Assembly (NCBI GenBank): GCA_047626155.1
Contig: JBLHRR010000044.1
Coordinates: forward strand, 1-33,454
Length of the DNA: 33,454 bases
Origin: CALGLS01 sp047626155
Lineage (GTDB): Bacteria; Bacteroidota; Bacteroidia; Chitinophagales; Saprospiraceae
Direction of reading: 5' to 3'
Part shown: positions 9,601-15,962 of the stretch, piece after piece
Layout: every line of letters starts with the position of its first letter
How positions within the stretch are numbered: the stretch's first letter is position 1
Notes under the pieces: model-generated
The model's database searches: none
Told to the model about the DNA's origin: nothing
Seen by the model: the letters and a program-made list of their open reading frames with translations, nothing else
Translations under genes and position numbers: made by a program

Positions 9601-10363
9601 TGTAGACGATTTTAGAGTGCAACAAAGTAAGTTATATTTCGACCTGGGGTTGCAGCGGCGCTTTGCTAATGAGTCTTCCATATTCTCCCTTCGTCCACTG
9701 GTGCAGGTTACAAAGATTACAGACACGGATGATAAATTTATAGACCGTACAGGTGAAAATGGATTGAGTGCTGAAGACTACGAAGATCGATGGTATGGTG
9801 GAGTGGTGTCCGAATTGAATTTCAGAAACACCGATAATGACATTCACCCAAGAGACGGTTTTCAATTTAATAATAAATTCAGTTGGCAAAAAAATATAAC
9901 AGGTACTACAGATAGAAACTTCCGAACCTTTGGTTCTGACTTTACTTACTATAAATCTTTTGGAAACCGACGGGCTTTGGTTTTAGCGACCCGTGTAGGT
10001 ACCGAATTAATCCGAGGGAATTACGATTTCTTCTTTGCGCCTTCCATCGGGCAGGATGAAAATATCAGAGGCTTTTTCGGTCAACGATATCGAGGAGAAA
10101 GTACCTTCTATCATCTGACGGATTTACGCTTGGGTTTAGGAGCGGTCAAGAATTCTATACTACCATTTAGTATGGGCTTGACGGGTAGTATTGATTACGG
10201 TCGGGTATTTGTTTCAGATGTGGAATCTGGTACTTGGCACGCTAACGCGGGAGGTGGTATCTGGCTGGTGCCACTGAATGTTGTAATTATCTCTGCGACT
10301 TATAATAAGGTATTGAATGGAGATGGTGGGCGCTTTGTGGTTGGGATTGGGCATGCGTTTTAG
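6620..10363 (+). CDS. Lipoprotein with degenerate metallophosphatase, kinase-like region and outer-membrane barrel
   Basis: The 1247-residue protein starts with a lipoprotein signal (lipobox LSSC, Cys21). Residues about 46-330 follow the calcineurin-like metallophosphatase order, but metal-ligand positions are changed: GNTG (51-54) where GDxG is usual, GNSDW (127-131) for GNHDW, and GASDYSLQ (303-310) for GHxHSLQ; Asp85 and His235-His236 remain. A middle region has D612-I-D-R-H616-G-D-Q-W620 and D640-R-D642, resembling the catalytic and metal loops of atypical CotH/FAM20-like kinases. Residues about 815-850 carry two G-G-x-x-K/D-D/E-x-F loops. The part after about 890 is beta-rich and ends in Phe, as outer-membrane barrels of the BamA/TamA surface-antigen type do. 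Known relatives are annotated as metallophosphoesterase or BamA/TamA proteins; the loss of the ligands here suggests a non-catalytic or altered first domain. It lies between ppk1 and a PAP2 phosphatase. Confidence 0.8.
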   Translation: MKILQSKIILISSLLLLLSSCANYKMHLVTKVDTNKEEINQAVTHSMFLVGNTGKGSGNENQTLNLLKAHLEAAPENSTVLFLGDQTGLKGMPSKSEPEKRKAAENKLDAQLDILTDFKGQPIFLPGNSDWRKYGVKGVKRQEKYIESALNKDIEDDDDWNNYFLPDGACPGPDVIEINDELVVIVIDSQWWLMDWDEQPNVNEGCEVKSRLAFELAVEDVIKDNKNKNIVFAAHHSIRSVGRRGGYFTFKDHLFPLPIVGSAFLLLRKAGILQQDIPNRHYEELANIIEHPSQANGEFIFAGASDYSLQYLKDKGQHFVMSGGGGEKITATTTNGDTEFSYGKNGFSKIDFYEDGSAWIEFWTPSSDGSKGEMVFRSKMKGPLPKVIKEDLPSSFPEFESKKDSVYTTPSTRKIVPLGKFATFMLGERRRSIYLEKYNFPTLDLSTFQGGLTVIKKGGGKQTNSLRFKTKEGQEYVIRSLTKDATRGVPYPFNQLPVVNYLFSETFLGSHCFAPLTLSVLADAAKVYHTNPGLYYVPKQPTLGTYNDMFGGEVYLVEERASKKWPEADNFGNATKFVGTPDLNLKREKNHKHRVDQRWVVRSRLFDMLIGDIDRHGDQWRWTVTKTDKGYKEYRPIPRDRDNAYGSYDGFAFKILRPYHPIVRQLAFYGEDLGNPKWSYYNARHFDHNFMSEMTLEDWKAEAKYIQENVPDDLIADALSFLPGKVYSLTGDQVETTLKYRRDHLQEIAEEFYMQLAKKSIVQGTHKKEYFEVIRKDNEHTEINMYGLNKKGEKKERYYHRVFKTSESNEVYIYGLGGDDIFHISGEVGKSIRVYIVGGAGKDEFIDVSKVSGLGKKDVFYDTEKGNKVQKGSEAKDRTGNIAKNNTYEALGIQFDEGNLLGAPLVGFNAGDGFKLGAILFYKVNKFNKFPVGQKHMTKFNYSFATEGADLLYEGVFFESIKKWDIVLNADLRSNGYSFNFFGIGNDTPSGNGDVDDFRVQQSKLYFDLGLQRRFANESSIFSLRPLVQVTKITDTDDKFIDRTGENGLSAEDYEDRWYGGVVSELNFRNTDNDIHPRDGFQFNNKFSWQKNITGTTDRNFRTFGSDFTYYKSFGNRRALVLATRVGTELIRGNYDFFFAPSIGQDENIRGFFGQRYRGESTFYHLTDLRLGLGAVKNSILPFSMGLTGSIDYGRVFVSDVESGTWHANAGGGIWLVPLNVVIISATYNKVLNGDGGRFVVGIGHAF

Positions 10364-10376
10364 TTAATTAGTGCGC

Positions 10377-10413
10377 TCAATTCGCGGGGAAAACGTTGCG
10401 CTCTCGTTGCGCC
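10377..10413 (+). repeat. Dispersed repeat, copy 1
   Basis: This 37-base sequence (containing AAAACGTTGCG and TCTCGTTGCGCC) recurs in reverse orientation at 12928-12964 with four differences. Similarity continues on the outer side as TTAGTGC at 10368-10374. It fills the gap after the barrel protein. Together the two copies bracket the PAP2 and HD-PycTM genes. Confidence 0.7.
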
Positions 10414-10539
10414 CCATTCGATAAGCCCGCCCGTCTGCTATAGTCGGACTGGCTCCCGGCAGGCTGTTACGGTTACCTCTATCGATTGGATAAGTTAATT
10501 ACTTAAAAGCAAAACAAAATGAAGAGGTTAAAAAACAAA

Positions 10540-11352
10540 ATGAATTTGAGGGTATTGATTACAGTACTTGGTTTGTCTTTTTTATATACGGGGAGCGCAC
10601 AAAATATGGGGAACGCACAAAATCCTTATGAGGTAGAATGGGGGCAAGATGCGAGTGTTATAGGGCTTAGTGTGCTAGGCCAGTTAGCAGCAATTTATCG
10701 CTACACTAACAATGATCCCCTTACCGAAGCTCAAATCGGGCTGTTAGATAAAAACGACATTAATTCTTTTGATCGAATCGCCACAGGATATAATTCTTCC
10801 GGAGCTAGGCTGACTTCTGATATTCTCTTGTATTCTTCTTTTACGACGCCTTTTTTGTATTTAGCGAATAAGCGTACACGAAAAGGTTTTTTGCAAATAG
10901 GAGTGATGGCAACAGAGGTGTTTTTGCTTAATGGGGTGACCACTAGCTTTGCAAAGGAACTAGTGCTAAGAACTCGACCCTATGTCTATAATCCGGACAG
11001 GGGGCTCGATGAAAAGACAAGCCTTCACGCCCGTATTTCTTTTTATTCCGGACACACTTCTGTTGCCGCGTCATTTAGTTTCTTTAGCGCAAAGGTCTTT
11101 AGTGATTATTACCCCGATAGTAAATGGAAGCCAGTAGTCTGGACTGCAGCAGCGCTTTGGCCAGCGGTTACCGGCTTTTCCAGGGTGGCAGCTGGGGAGC
11201 ACTTTCCTACTGATGTCATTACCGGATACATCGCTGGAGGTTTGATCGGGTACTTTGTTCCGCATTTTCATAAGAAAAAAGAAAAGACCGATAAAGTAGG
11301 CTTTTCGGTATATCCTGGAATTAATTCCATAGGTTTGACCATGACTTGGTAG
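10540..11352 (+). CDS. PAP2-family membrane-associated phosphatase
   Basis: PAP2 enzymes remove phosphate from lipid phosphates or pyrophosphates (phosphatidate, undecaprenyl pyrophosphate) at the membrane, using a histidine nucleophile. All three motifs are intact, numbering from the upstream ATG at 10519: K146-x6-R153-P154, S177-G-H179, and S221-R-x5-H228-x3-D232. Hydrophobic stretches surround them, and a signal-like segment ends GSAQ. I prefer the ATG at 10540 because it gives a compact signal peptide; 10519 (7 residues longer) is possible. A near-duplicated stretch encodes GSAQNMGNAQN just after the cleavage region. The final residues (GINSIGLTMTW) look beta-like, as in other Bacteroidota PAP2 proteins. 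The substrate cannot be read from sequence. Confidence 0.88.
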   Translation: MNLRVLITVLGLSFLYTGSAQNMGNAQNPYEVEWGQDASVIGLSVLGQLAAIYRYTNNDPLTEAQIGLLDKNDINSFDRIATGYNSSGARLTSDILLYSSFTTPFLYLANKRTRKGFLQIGVMATEVFLLNGVTTSFAKELVLRTRPYVYNPDRGLDEKTSLHARISFYSGHTSVAASFSFFSAKVFSDYYPDSKWKPVVWTAAALWPAVTGFSRVAAGEHFPTDVITGYIAGGLIGYFVPHFHKKKEKTDKVGFSVYPGINSIGLTMTW

Positions 11353-11438
11353 GTTCTAAATTAGAATGCCAATCAAAATCAAAACCTTCTATCGTAATTC
11401 CCGCGTATTAGTTTTTTAATTTTGAGTTTAATTGATAA

Positions 11439-11459
11439 CCCTGTTCTTTAGGGGACAGG
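11439..11459 (+). terminator. Weak hairpin after the PAP2 gene
   Basis: CCTGTTC (11439-11445) pairs with GGACAGG (11453-11459), with one G-T pair, about 90 bases after the PAP2 stop. There is no run of T after it, so terminator function is only possible. Confidence 0.3.
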
Positions 11460-11576
11460 ACTGTTAAATTCTAAAATATCCTATTTTAAAAAATAATTAT
11501 AGTCATGAAAAGAATTAGAAGTCAAATTTTAATTTCGCGTATTGAGGGGAATTTTGATTTTTATTGACATTTTGAT

Positions 11577-11621
11577 TCAGGGCTGTCGACCCGAAATCTC
11601 CCTAGAGCTTAGCAGCCCTGA
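11577..11621 (+). other. Hairpin in the 322-base leader of the HD-PycTM gene
   Basis: TCAGGGCTG (11577-11585) pairs perfectly with CAGCCCTGA (11613-11621) around a 27-base loop, ending 53 bases before the ATG at 11675. The rest of the 11353-11674 gap is AT-rich and holds only the weak hairpin at 11439-11459. No known riboswitch core was recognised, so this is either an RNA element controlling the gene or an old repeat. Confidence 0.4.
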
Positions 11622-11674
11622 TGGTTGCGGTAGCGCAGGAAAAAGCATATAGTAACTAACGAACAAGACTAATT

Positions 11675-12910
11675 ATGAACAATATACTTCAAAAAACCGA
11701 AGAAAAGGCGAGTGCAATTCTGCAACAGCTTTCTGCAGAACTGACTTACCATAACTACGAGCATGCAACATTAATCGTAGACGCTGTGCAGAAAATTGGT
11801 GAGTTGGAAAACCTCAATGAAGCGGATTTAGAAATAGCACAAGTAGCTGCCTGGTTTCAATTTACGGGATATCGTGATGGACATCAAGAGGTGTCCGCTA
11901 AAAGTAAAACCATTGCGCAGGATTTTTTGGCGGAAGAAAAGTTGCAAAAGGATAAAGTGGAAACGATATTGAAGGCTATTGATAAGGCGAACGAAAGGGG
12001 AGGAGTACCGGAGAATAAGATTGAAGAAGTATTGTTAGACGCAAATAAGATTACCATCAAAAAAGAATACTTTAAATCCTTCGCAGAAGGAAAGAGAAAG
12101 GAGTTGATGGTCTTGAAAGAAAAAACATATGCGGATATTGAATGGATTGAATACAATTTGGGAGCTGTTTCTCGATTGACGTTTTATACCAGTTATGGAA
12201 AATCAAAGCTGAACGATGCAAAGGAGAAAGTGCAGGCTAAGTTAGAAAAACAGAAATCTAAATTTCAAAAAGAAATTGATGAAAGTCTGATCAACGTACT
12301 TGGTGTTACCGCAACGGAGTTGAAGTCGATGAAAAAGAAACTTCAAAAAGCAGAGGGCCGACCAGAACGTGGTATCGAAACCATGTTCAGACTAACCTCC
12401 AAAAACCATCTAGATCTAAGTGGGATGGCAGATAGCAAGGCCAATATCATGATCTCTGTTAATTCAATCATTATCTCCATCTTGATCGGTGGACTAATGC
12501 AGAAGCTGGATACTAATCCACATCTAATAGTCCCAACTCTTATATTATTAACCGTTAACCTGGTTTCCATTGTTTATTCCATCATCTCCATTCGGCCAAC
12601 GGTAACTCCCGGTTTATTTACTCGAGAAGATATCGAAAACCATCGAACCAACCTACTCTTCTTTGGCAATTTCCACAAAATGAATCGAGAGGATTATCAC
12701 TGGGGAATGAATCAGTTGATGAACAATGCGGATTATTTATATTCCAGTTTGATTGATGATATTTACTTCCTCGGGGTTGTATTGGCTAAAAAATATAAAT
12801 ACCTCAGGTATTCCTACAATATCTTTATGATCGGAATTGTGATTGCTGTTGTTGCTTTTGTGATTGCGAATTTTATGGTGGCGGATATTGATATTATTCC
12901 GAAGGGCTAG
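11675..12910 (+). CDS. HD-like domain fused to Pycsar-effector-type (PycTM) membrane domain
   Basis: Residues 1-130 follow the HD phosphohydrolase layout (YHNYEH at 25-30, then AAW-F-x-x-TGY), but the defining His-Asp pair is Gln62-Phe63, and the later DAD is DAN (122-124). His26, His30 and His70 remain. A charged, coiled-coil-like linker (about 175-230) leads to a block at 236-263 ending DSKANIMISVN, the hallmark of the PycTM domain (DUF5706) of Pycsar effectors. Membrane segments are visible at about 257-275, 284-306 and 381-402. In Pycsar antiphage systems such domains are thought to damage the inner membrane after binding cCMP or cUMP. No cyclase gene is present in this window, so an independent housekeeping or signalling role is equally possible. 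The altered HD motif argues for ligand binding or regulation rather than hydrolysis. Confidence 0.82.
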   Translation: MNNILQKTEEKASAILQQLSAELTYHNYEHATLIVDAVQKIGELENLNEADLEIAQVAAWFQFTGYRDGHQEVSAKSKTIAQDFLAEEKLQKDKVETILKAIDKANERGGVPENKIEEVLLDANKITIKKEYFKSFAEGKRKELMVLKEKTYADIEWIEYNLGAVSRLTFYTSYGKSKLNDAKEKVQAKLEKQKSKFQKEIDESLINVLGVTATELKSMKKKLQKAEGRPERGIETMFRLTSKNHLDLSGMADSKANIMISVNSIIISILIGGLMQKLDTNPHLIVPTLILLTVNLVSIVYSIISIRPTVTPGLFTREDIENHRTNLLFFGNFHKMNREDYHWGMNQLMNNADYLYSSLIDDIYFLGVVLAKKYKYLRYSYNIFMIGIVIAVVAFVIANFMVADIDIIPKG

Positions 12911-12927
12911 TATGGGGGAACCGCAAT

Positions 12928-12964
12928 GGCGCAACGAGAACGCAACGTTTTTTCTGCGAATTGA
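12928..12964 (-). repeat. Dispersed repeat, copy 2 (inverted)
   Basis: The reverse complement of this stretch matches 10377-10413 over 37 bases with four differences, and the match resumes further out (TTAGTGC reverse complement at 12973-12979). It lies directly after the HD-PycTM stop. The remainder of the 12911-13221 gap shows no convincing gene; an open frame through it (to 13082) overlaps the repeat and lacks protein-like composition. Confidence 0.7.
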
Positions 12965-13221
12965 ATCTAAGTGCACTAAGGATATGGTATATCTTCAAAG
13001 GTCGAAGGAAAATGATAGACTGTTCGAGGATGTTCATTTCCCTTCCCGCACCTCTGCCCCTAATGGAAGCCATTCCGGCTGATACAATTAATGAACAACC
13101 TCAAGAGAACATTATCCATAAAAAGAACAACTAACACAAAAAGTCAGGGAGCGAACAATTCCAAAGCCCCCTCCGACCAACCATTCCCAAAGTTTGGCCT
13201 TGTAAATGCTTCTTAAATAGA

Positions 13222-13404
13222 ATGGAAAAAATACCCGGCGTCATCATCGTCCTCCTTGGCTTTTACATGTTGTTTAGCGCGCTATGGCGGAATAAATTCA
13301 ACTTTAAAGGACTAACCTTCAAATCCTTTGCTCGTACCTACGCGGTGCCGATGATTACGATTGTCCTTGGTGTTATGAGGTTGATGGAGAAGAGTAAGTA
13401 TTAA
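13222..13404 (+). CDS. Small two-helix membrane protein of unknown function
   Basis: The 60-residue product starts MEKIPGVIIVLLGFYMLF and contains two hydrophobic segments (about residues 5-20 and 41-55) separated by a basic, aromatic stretch (RNKFNFKGLTFKSFART). The two-helix hairpin and intact ATG support a real small membrane protein, but no family was recognised. It stands alone between repeat-rich spacers, with no operon partner close by. Confidence 0.5.
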   Translation: MEKIPGVIIVLLGFYMLFSALWRNKFNFKGLTFKSFARTYAVPMITIVLGVMRLMEKSKY

Positions 13405-13427
13405 GGGAGGTTTTTAAACTACAACTA

Positions 13428-13451
13428 CAATCTCAATCTCAATCTCAATCT
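13428..13451 (+). repeat. Hexanucleotide microsatellite (CAATCT)4
   Basis: Four perfect tandem copies of CAATCT, followed by a degenerate fifth (CAAATC). It marks the start of the 13405-13798 non-coding, repeat-rich spacer. Confidence 0.85.
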
Positions 13452-13465
13452 CAAATCAAAGCGCT

Positions 13466-13542
13466 CAGTTCGCCGAGTAAAGGTGAAGAATCAAAACTTC
13501 AATTCGAAACCGTTTAGTTTGCGGAGTGAAAGCTGAAGAATC
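13466..13542 (+). repeat. Two diverged direct repeats related to the 10377 repeat
   Basis: The stretch 13466-13492 (CAGTTCGCCGAGTAAAGG, then TGAAGAATC) recurs at 13515-13542 with a handful of changes and one gap, a period of 49 bases. The first copy, with GCGCTCA just before it, also resembles GCGCTCAATTCGCGGGG in the dispersed repeat at 10377, suggesting a decayed third member. Confidence 0.5.
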
Positions 13543-13553
13543 TGGGCACACAA

Positions 13554-13678
13554 GACTCCGGCAGGAGTCGAACCTCCATTCACCCCGAGCCGCAGCTCGG
13601 GGTGAATAAGCACAGCCCCGCGCAAGACCCCGGTAGGGGTCGAACACAAATTCGCTAGGAGTCGCAACTCCAGGCGAA
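13554..13678 (+). repeat. Tandem double-hairpin REP-like units
   Basis: Two units 72 bases apart each consist of a small hairpin followed by a larger one. Unit A has GACTCC-GGCA-GGAGTC (13554-13569) and a perfect 13-bp stem 13578-13590/13595-13607 with loop CGCA. Unit B has GACCCC-GGTA-GGGGTC (13626-13641) and a stem 13651-13662/13667-13678, again with loop CGCA, with an internal mismatch. The T-to-C and A-to-G changes between the small hairpins compensate each other, so pairing is preserved. This resembles repetitive extragenic palindromes. Confidence 0.7.
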
Positions 13679-13798
13679 CTCTGCGAGCCATACGAACCAA
13701 GAACGTTGAAGCGACGGTTACACTTGAAATTACGGTCGCAAAAGGCCTTGAACTTGAGGTTGTTATTCCGTACTTTTACCCCTCAAAAAAAACAAAAC

Positions 13799-15430
13799 AT
13801 GATCTCCATAGACAACATCGCCGTAGAATTCACTGGAAAAACCTTATTTGCTGACGTCAATTTCATTATCAATGAAGGCGACAAGATTGCCCTGATGGGG
13901 AAAAACGGAGCAGGGAAATCGACCATAATGAAAATCATAGCAGGGGAGGAGAAACCCACTCGGGGGAATGTCACTCGGCCCAAAGATGCGGCCATTGCTT
14001 ACCTACCGCAGCAGCTCTTGACGAAGAACGACTGTACCGTATTTGAAGAAACGGCAAAGGCTTTCTCTACGATCTTTGACATGCGCAACGAAATGGAGCG
14101 CCTTAATAAAGAATTGGAAACCCGGACAGATTATGAATCGGCGGCCTACATGGGCATTATAAACAAGGTGACGGAGTTGGGCGAAATTTACTACGCAATG
14201 GAGGAGGTGAATTACGATGCGGAAGTTGAAAAGACATTGTTAGGGCTGGGCTTTAAAAGAGCAGACTTTCACCGACCGACTGCTGAATTCAGTGGAGGAT
14301 GGCGGATGCGAATCGAACTTGCAAAGATATTGTTACAAAAACCGGATCTCATTTTGTTGGATGAGCCGACCAACCATATAGATATAGAATCAGTGGTTTG
14401 GTTGGAGAACTTTTTATTGAATAAGGCCAAAGCCGTCCTGGTTATTTCGCACGACAAGGCTTTTATTGACAATATTACCAATCGAACCATTGAAGTTACG
14501 ATGGGGCGCATTTATGATTACAAGGCCAACTACTCGCACTACCTCACCCTGCGTCTTGATCGTAGGGAACACCAGTTGAAGGCTTTCAAAGAACAGAAAA
14601 AACAGATTGCAGATAGCGAGCGCTTCATCGAGCGTTTCAAAGGGACCTTTTCCAAAACCAACCAGGTACGTTCCATGGAGCGGATGCTGGAAAAACTGGA
14701 AATCGTTCAAGTGGATGAATTGGATAACTCAGCACTTAGATTGAAGTTTCCAGCCTGCAAAAGATCCGGCGATTATCCAGTGATCGCAAAGAACCTCTCC
14801 AAGAGCTATGGAGATCACGTCGTTTTTGATGGAGCAGACATGACCATCGAACGTGGGGAGAAAATATGCTTTGTGGGAAGAAACGGGGAAGGGAAATCGA
14901 CGATGATAAAAGCCATCATGGGCGAAATAGAATTTGAAGGCGAATGCCAGGCTGGCCATAATATTGAAGTGGGCTACTTCGCTCAAAACCAAGCTTCTTT
15001 GCTGGATTCGGAGCTCACCGTTTTCCAGACCGTAGATGAAGTGGCCAAGGGCGAGATCCGAATGCAGTTGAAAAACATCCTCGGCCGCTTCATGTTTAGC
15101 GGCGATGACATTGACAAAAAGGTGTCCGTACTCTCAGGAGGGGAGCGTACGCGTTTGGCCATGGTCAAGCTCTTGTTAGAACCGGTGAACTTCCTGATTC
15201 TTGATGAGCCGACCAATCACTTGGATATCAAATCTAAGGATATTTTAAAGGGGGCTTTGCAGGAGTTTGATGGGACGCTGATTTTGGTTTCTCACGATCG
15301 GGACTTTTTGCAGGGGCTGGCGGAGAAGGTTTTTGAGTTTAAGGATAAGCGGGTGATTGAGCATTTTGAGACGATTGATGCGTTCTTGGAAAGGAATCGG
15401 GTGAAGAGTTTGGGGGAGATGGAGTTGTAG
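13799..15430 (+). CDS. ABC-F family ATPase (ribosome-associated)
   Basis: The 543-residue protein has two ABC ATPase domains in one chain and no membrane segments. Domain 1 carries Walker A GKNGAGKST (34-42), signature FSGGW and Walker B LILLDEPTNHID. Domain 2 has GRNGEGKST, LSGGERTRLA and FLILDEPTNHLD, each followed by a SHD switch. A charged linker with the FKEQKKQ segment joins them. This is the ABC-F arrangement, whose characterised members act at the ribosomal E site to release stalled or drug-bound ribosomes. The ATG at 13799 begins directly with the first beta strand (MISIDNIAVEF); the open frame extends upstream to 13706, but that part is basic, unlike the family, and abuts the REP units. 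Its subgroup cannot be assigned by eye. Confidence 0.92.
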   Translation: MISIDNIAVEFTGKTLFADVNFIINEGDKIALMGKNGAGKSTIMKIIAGEEKPTRGNVTRPKDAAIAYLPQQLLTKNDCTVFEETAKAFSTIFDMRNEMERLNKELETRTDYESAAYMGIINKVTELGEIYYAMEEVNYDAEVEKTLLGLGFKRADFHRPTAEFSGGWRMRIELAKILLQKPDLILLDEPTNHIDIESVVWLENFLLNKAKAVLVISHDKAFIDNITNRTIEVTMGRIYDYKANYSHYLTLRLDRREHQLKAFKEQKKQIADSERFIERFKGTFSKTNQVRSMERMLEKLEIVQVDELDNSALRLKFPACKRSGDYPVIAKNLSKSYGDHVVFDGADMTIERGEKICFVGRNGEGKSTMIKAIMGEIEFEGECQAGHNIEVGYFAQNQASLLDSELTVFQTVDEVAKGEIRMQLKNILGRFMFSGDDIDKKVSVLSGGERTRLAMVKLLLEPVNFLILDEPTNHLDIKSKDILKGALQEFDGTLILVSHDRDFLQGLAEKVFEFKDKRVIEHFETIDAFLERNRVKSLGEMEL

Positions 15431-15619
15431 GGGTGGGAGTTTGAGATAATAACGAGTATTAAATTTGCTCTTTAACGCGAGATTCACGGTTAAGGGAAAA
15501 TTATTATTCATCCGTTCATTATTCAATTTTTCAAACTATTCATCCTTAAATCCATGACATTCCCCTAAATAGGAGCTTGTTTTTAAAAAGTGTACAGTAT
15601 CCTAATTTTTTTTTCCCCC

Positions 15620-15668
15620 GGCTTACAACGCTTTTCGCAAATCTAATTTGTGAAAAGCATTGTAAGCC
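15620..15668 (+). terminator. Long 23-bp hairpin with downstream T tract
   Basis: Bases 15620-15642 pair with 15646-15668 around a CTA loop, with one C-A mismatch and one G-T pair, and are followed by ATATTTTTTTATA. It acts most plausibly as a strong terminator on the plus strand, although it lies 190 bases after the ABC-F stop. The rest of the 15431-15962 gap is AT-rich and shows nothing else that I recognise. Confidence 0.6.
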
Positions 15669-15962
15669 ATATTTTTTTATAACACCTTCGATTTAATAGC
15701 AAATATTAAAAATTAGACGATTTTTCTCGCCTATAAATTCCTTCATTTCAATCTTGGTCGTATATATTAGAATGTGGATAGGGTTCTCATCCTTGTTAGT
15801 ACCCTATTGTAGTCGCTTAGTCGAGGTTCCCATTTCAGATGCATCTTTTTCTTTCATTTGTGGTCTTTATTATTGAACTTTGCAGTAATTATTATTGTAG
15901 ATATCATTTAACAAAAAACCATACAACCTTTGAAAAACAACAAGCGAAACCTTTTTACAAAA

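Noticed and set aside
11855..11866. Possible sequencing error or frameshift behind the missing His-Asp in the HD domain
   Set aside because: The frame continues correctly on both sides (AAWF before, TGYRDGHQE after) and the codons CAA TTT cannot become CAC GAT by one base change.
4433..12910. A complete Pycsar antiphage operon
   Set aside because: No class III-type nucleotide cyclase is encoded beside the PycTM protein or anywhere in the window.
12864..13082. Open frame overlapping the end of the HD-PycTM gene and the following spacer
   Set aside because: It overlaps a real gene in another frame and runs through the dispersed repeat; the product has no protein-like pattern.
13428..13451. 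CRISPR-like repetition
   Set aside because: The units are six bases long and contiguous, with no spacers; it is a microsatellite.
13554..13680. tRNA-like wording (GGAGTCGAACCTCC resembles a reversed T-arm)
   Set aside because: No acceptor stem, anticodon arm or D-arm can be drawn, and the same wording recurs in both repeat units, so it belongs to the repeat.
13465..13700. Two overlapping minus-strand open frames of 60 and 69 residues
   Set aside because: They lie entirely in the REP-like tandem hairpins; their residues merely translate the palindromes, and neither has a plausible start region.
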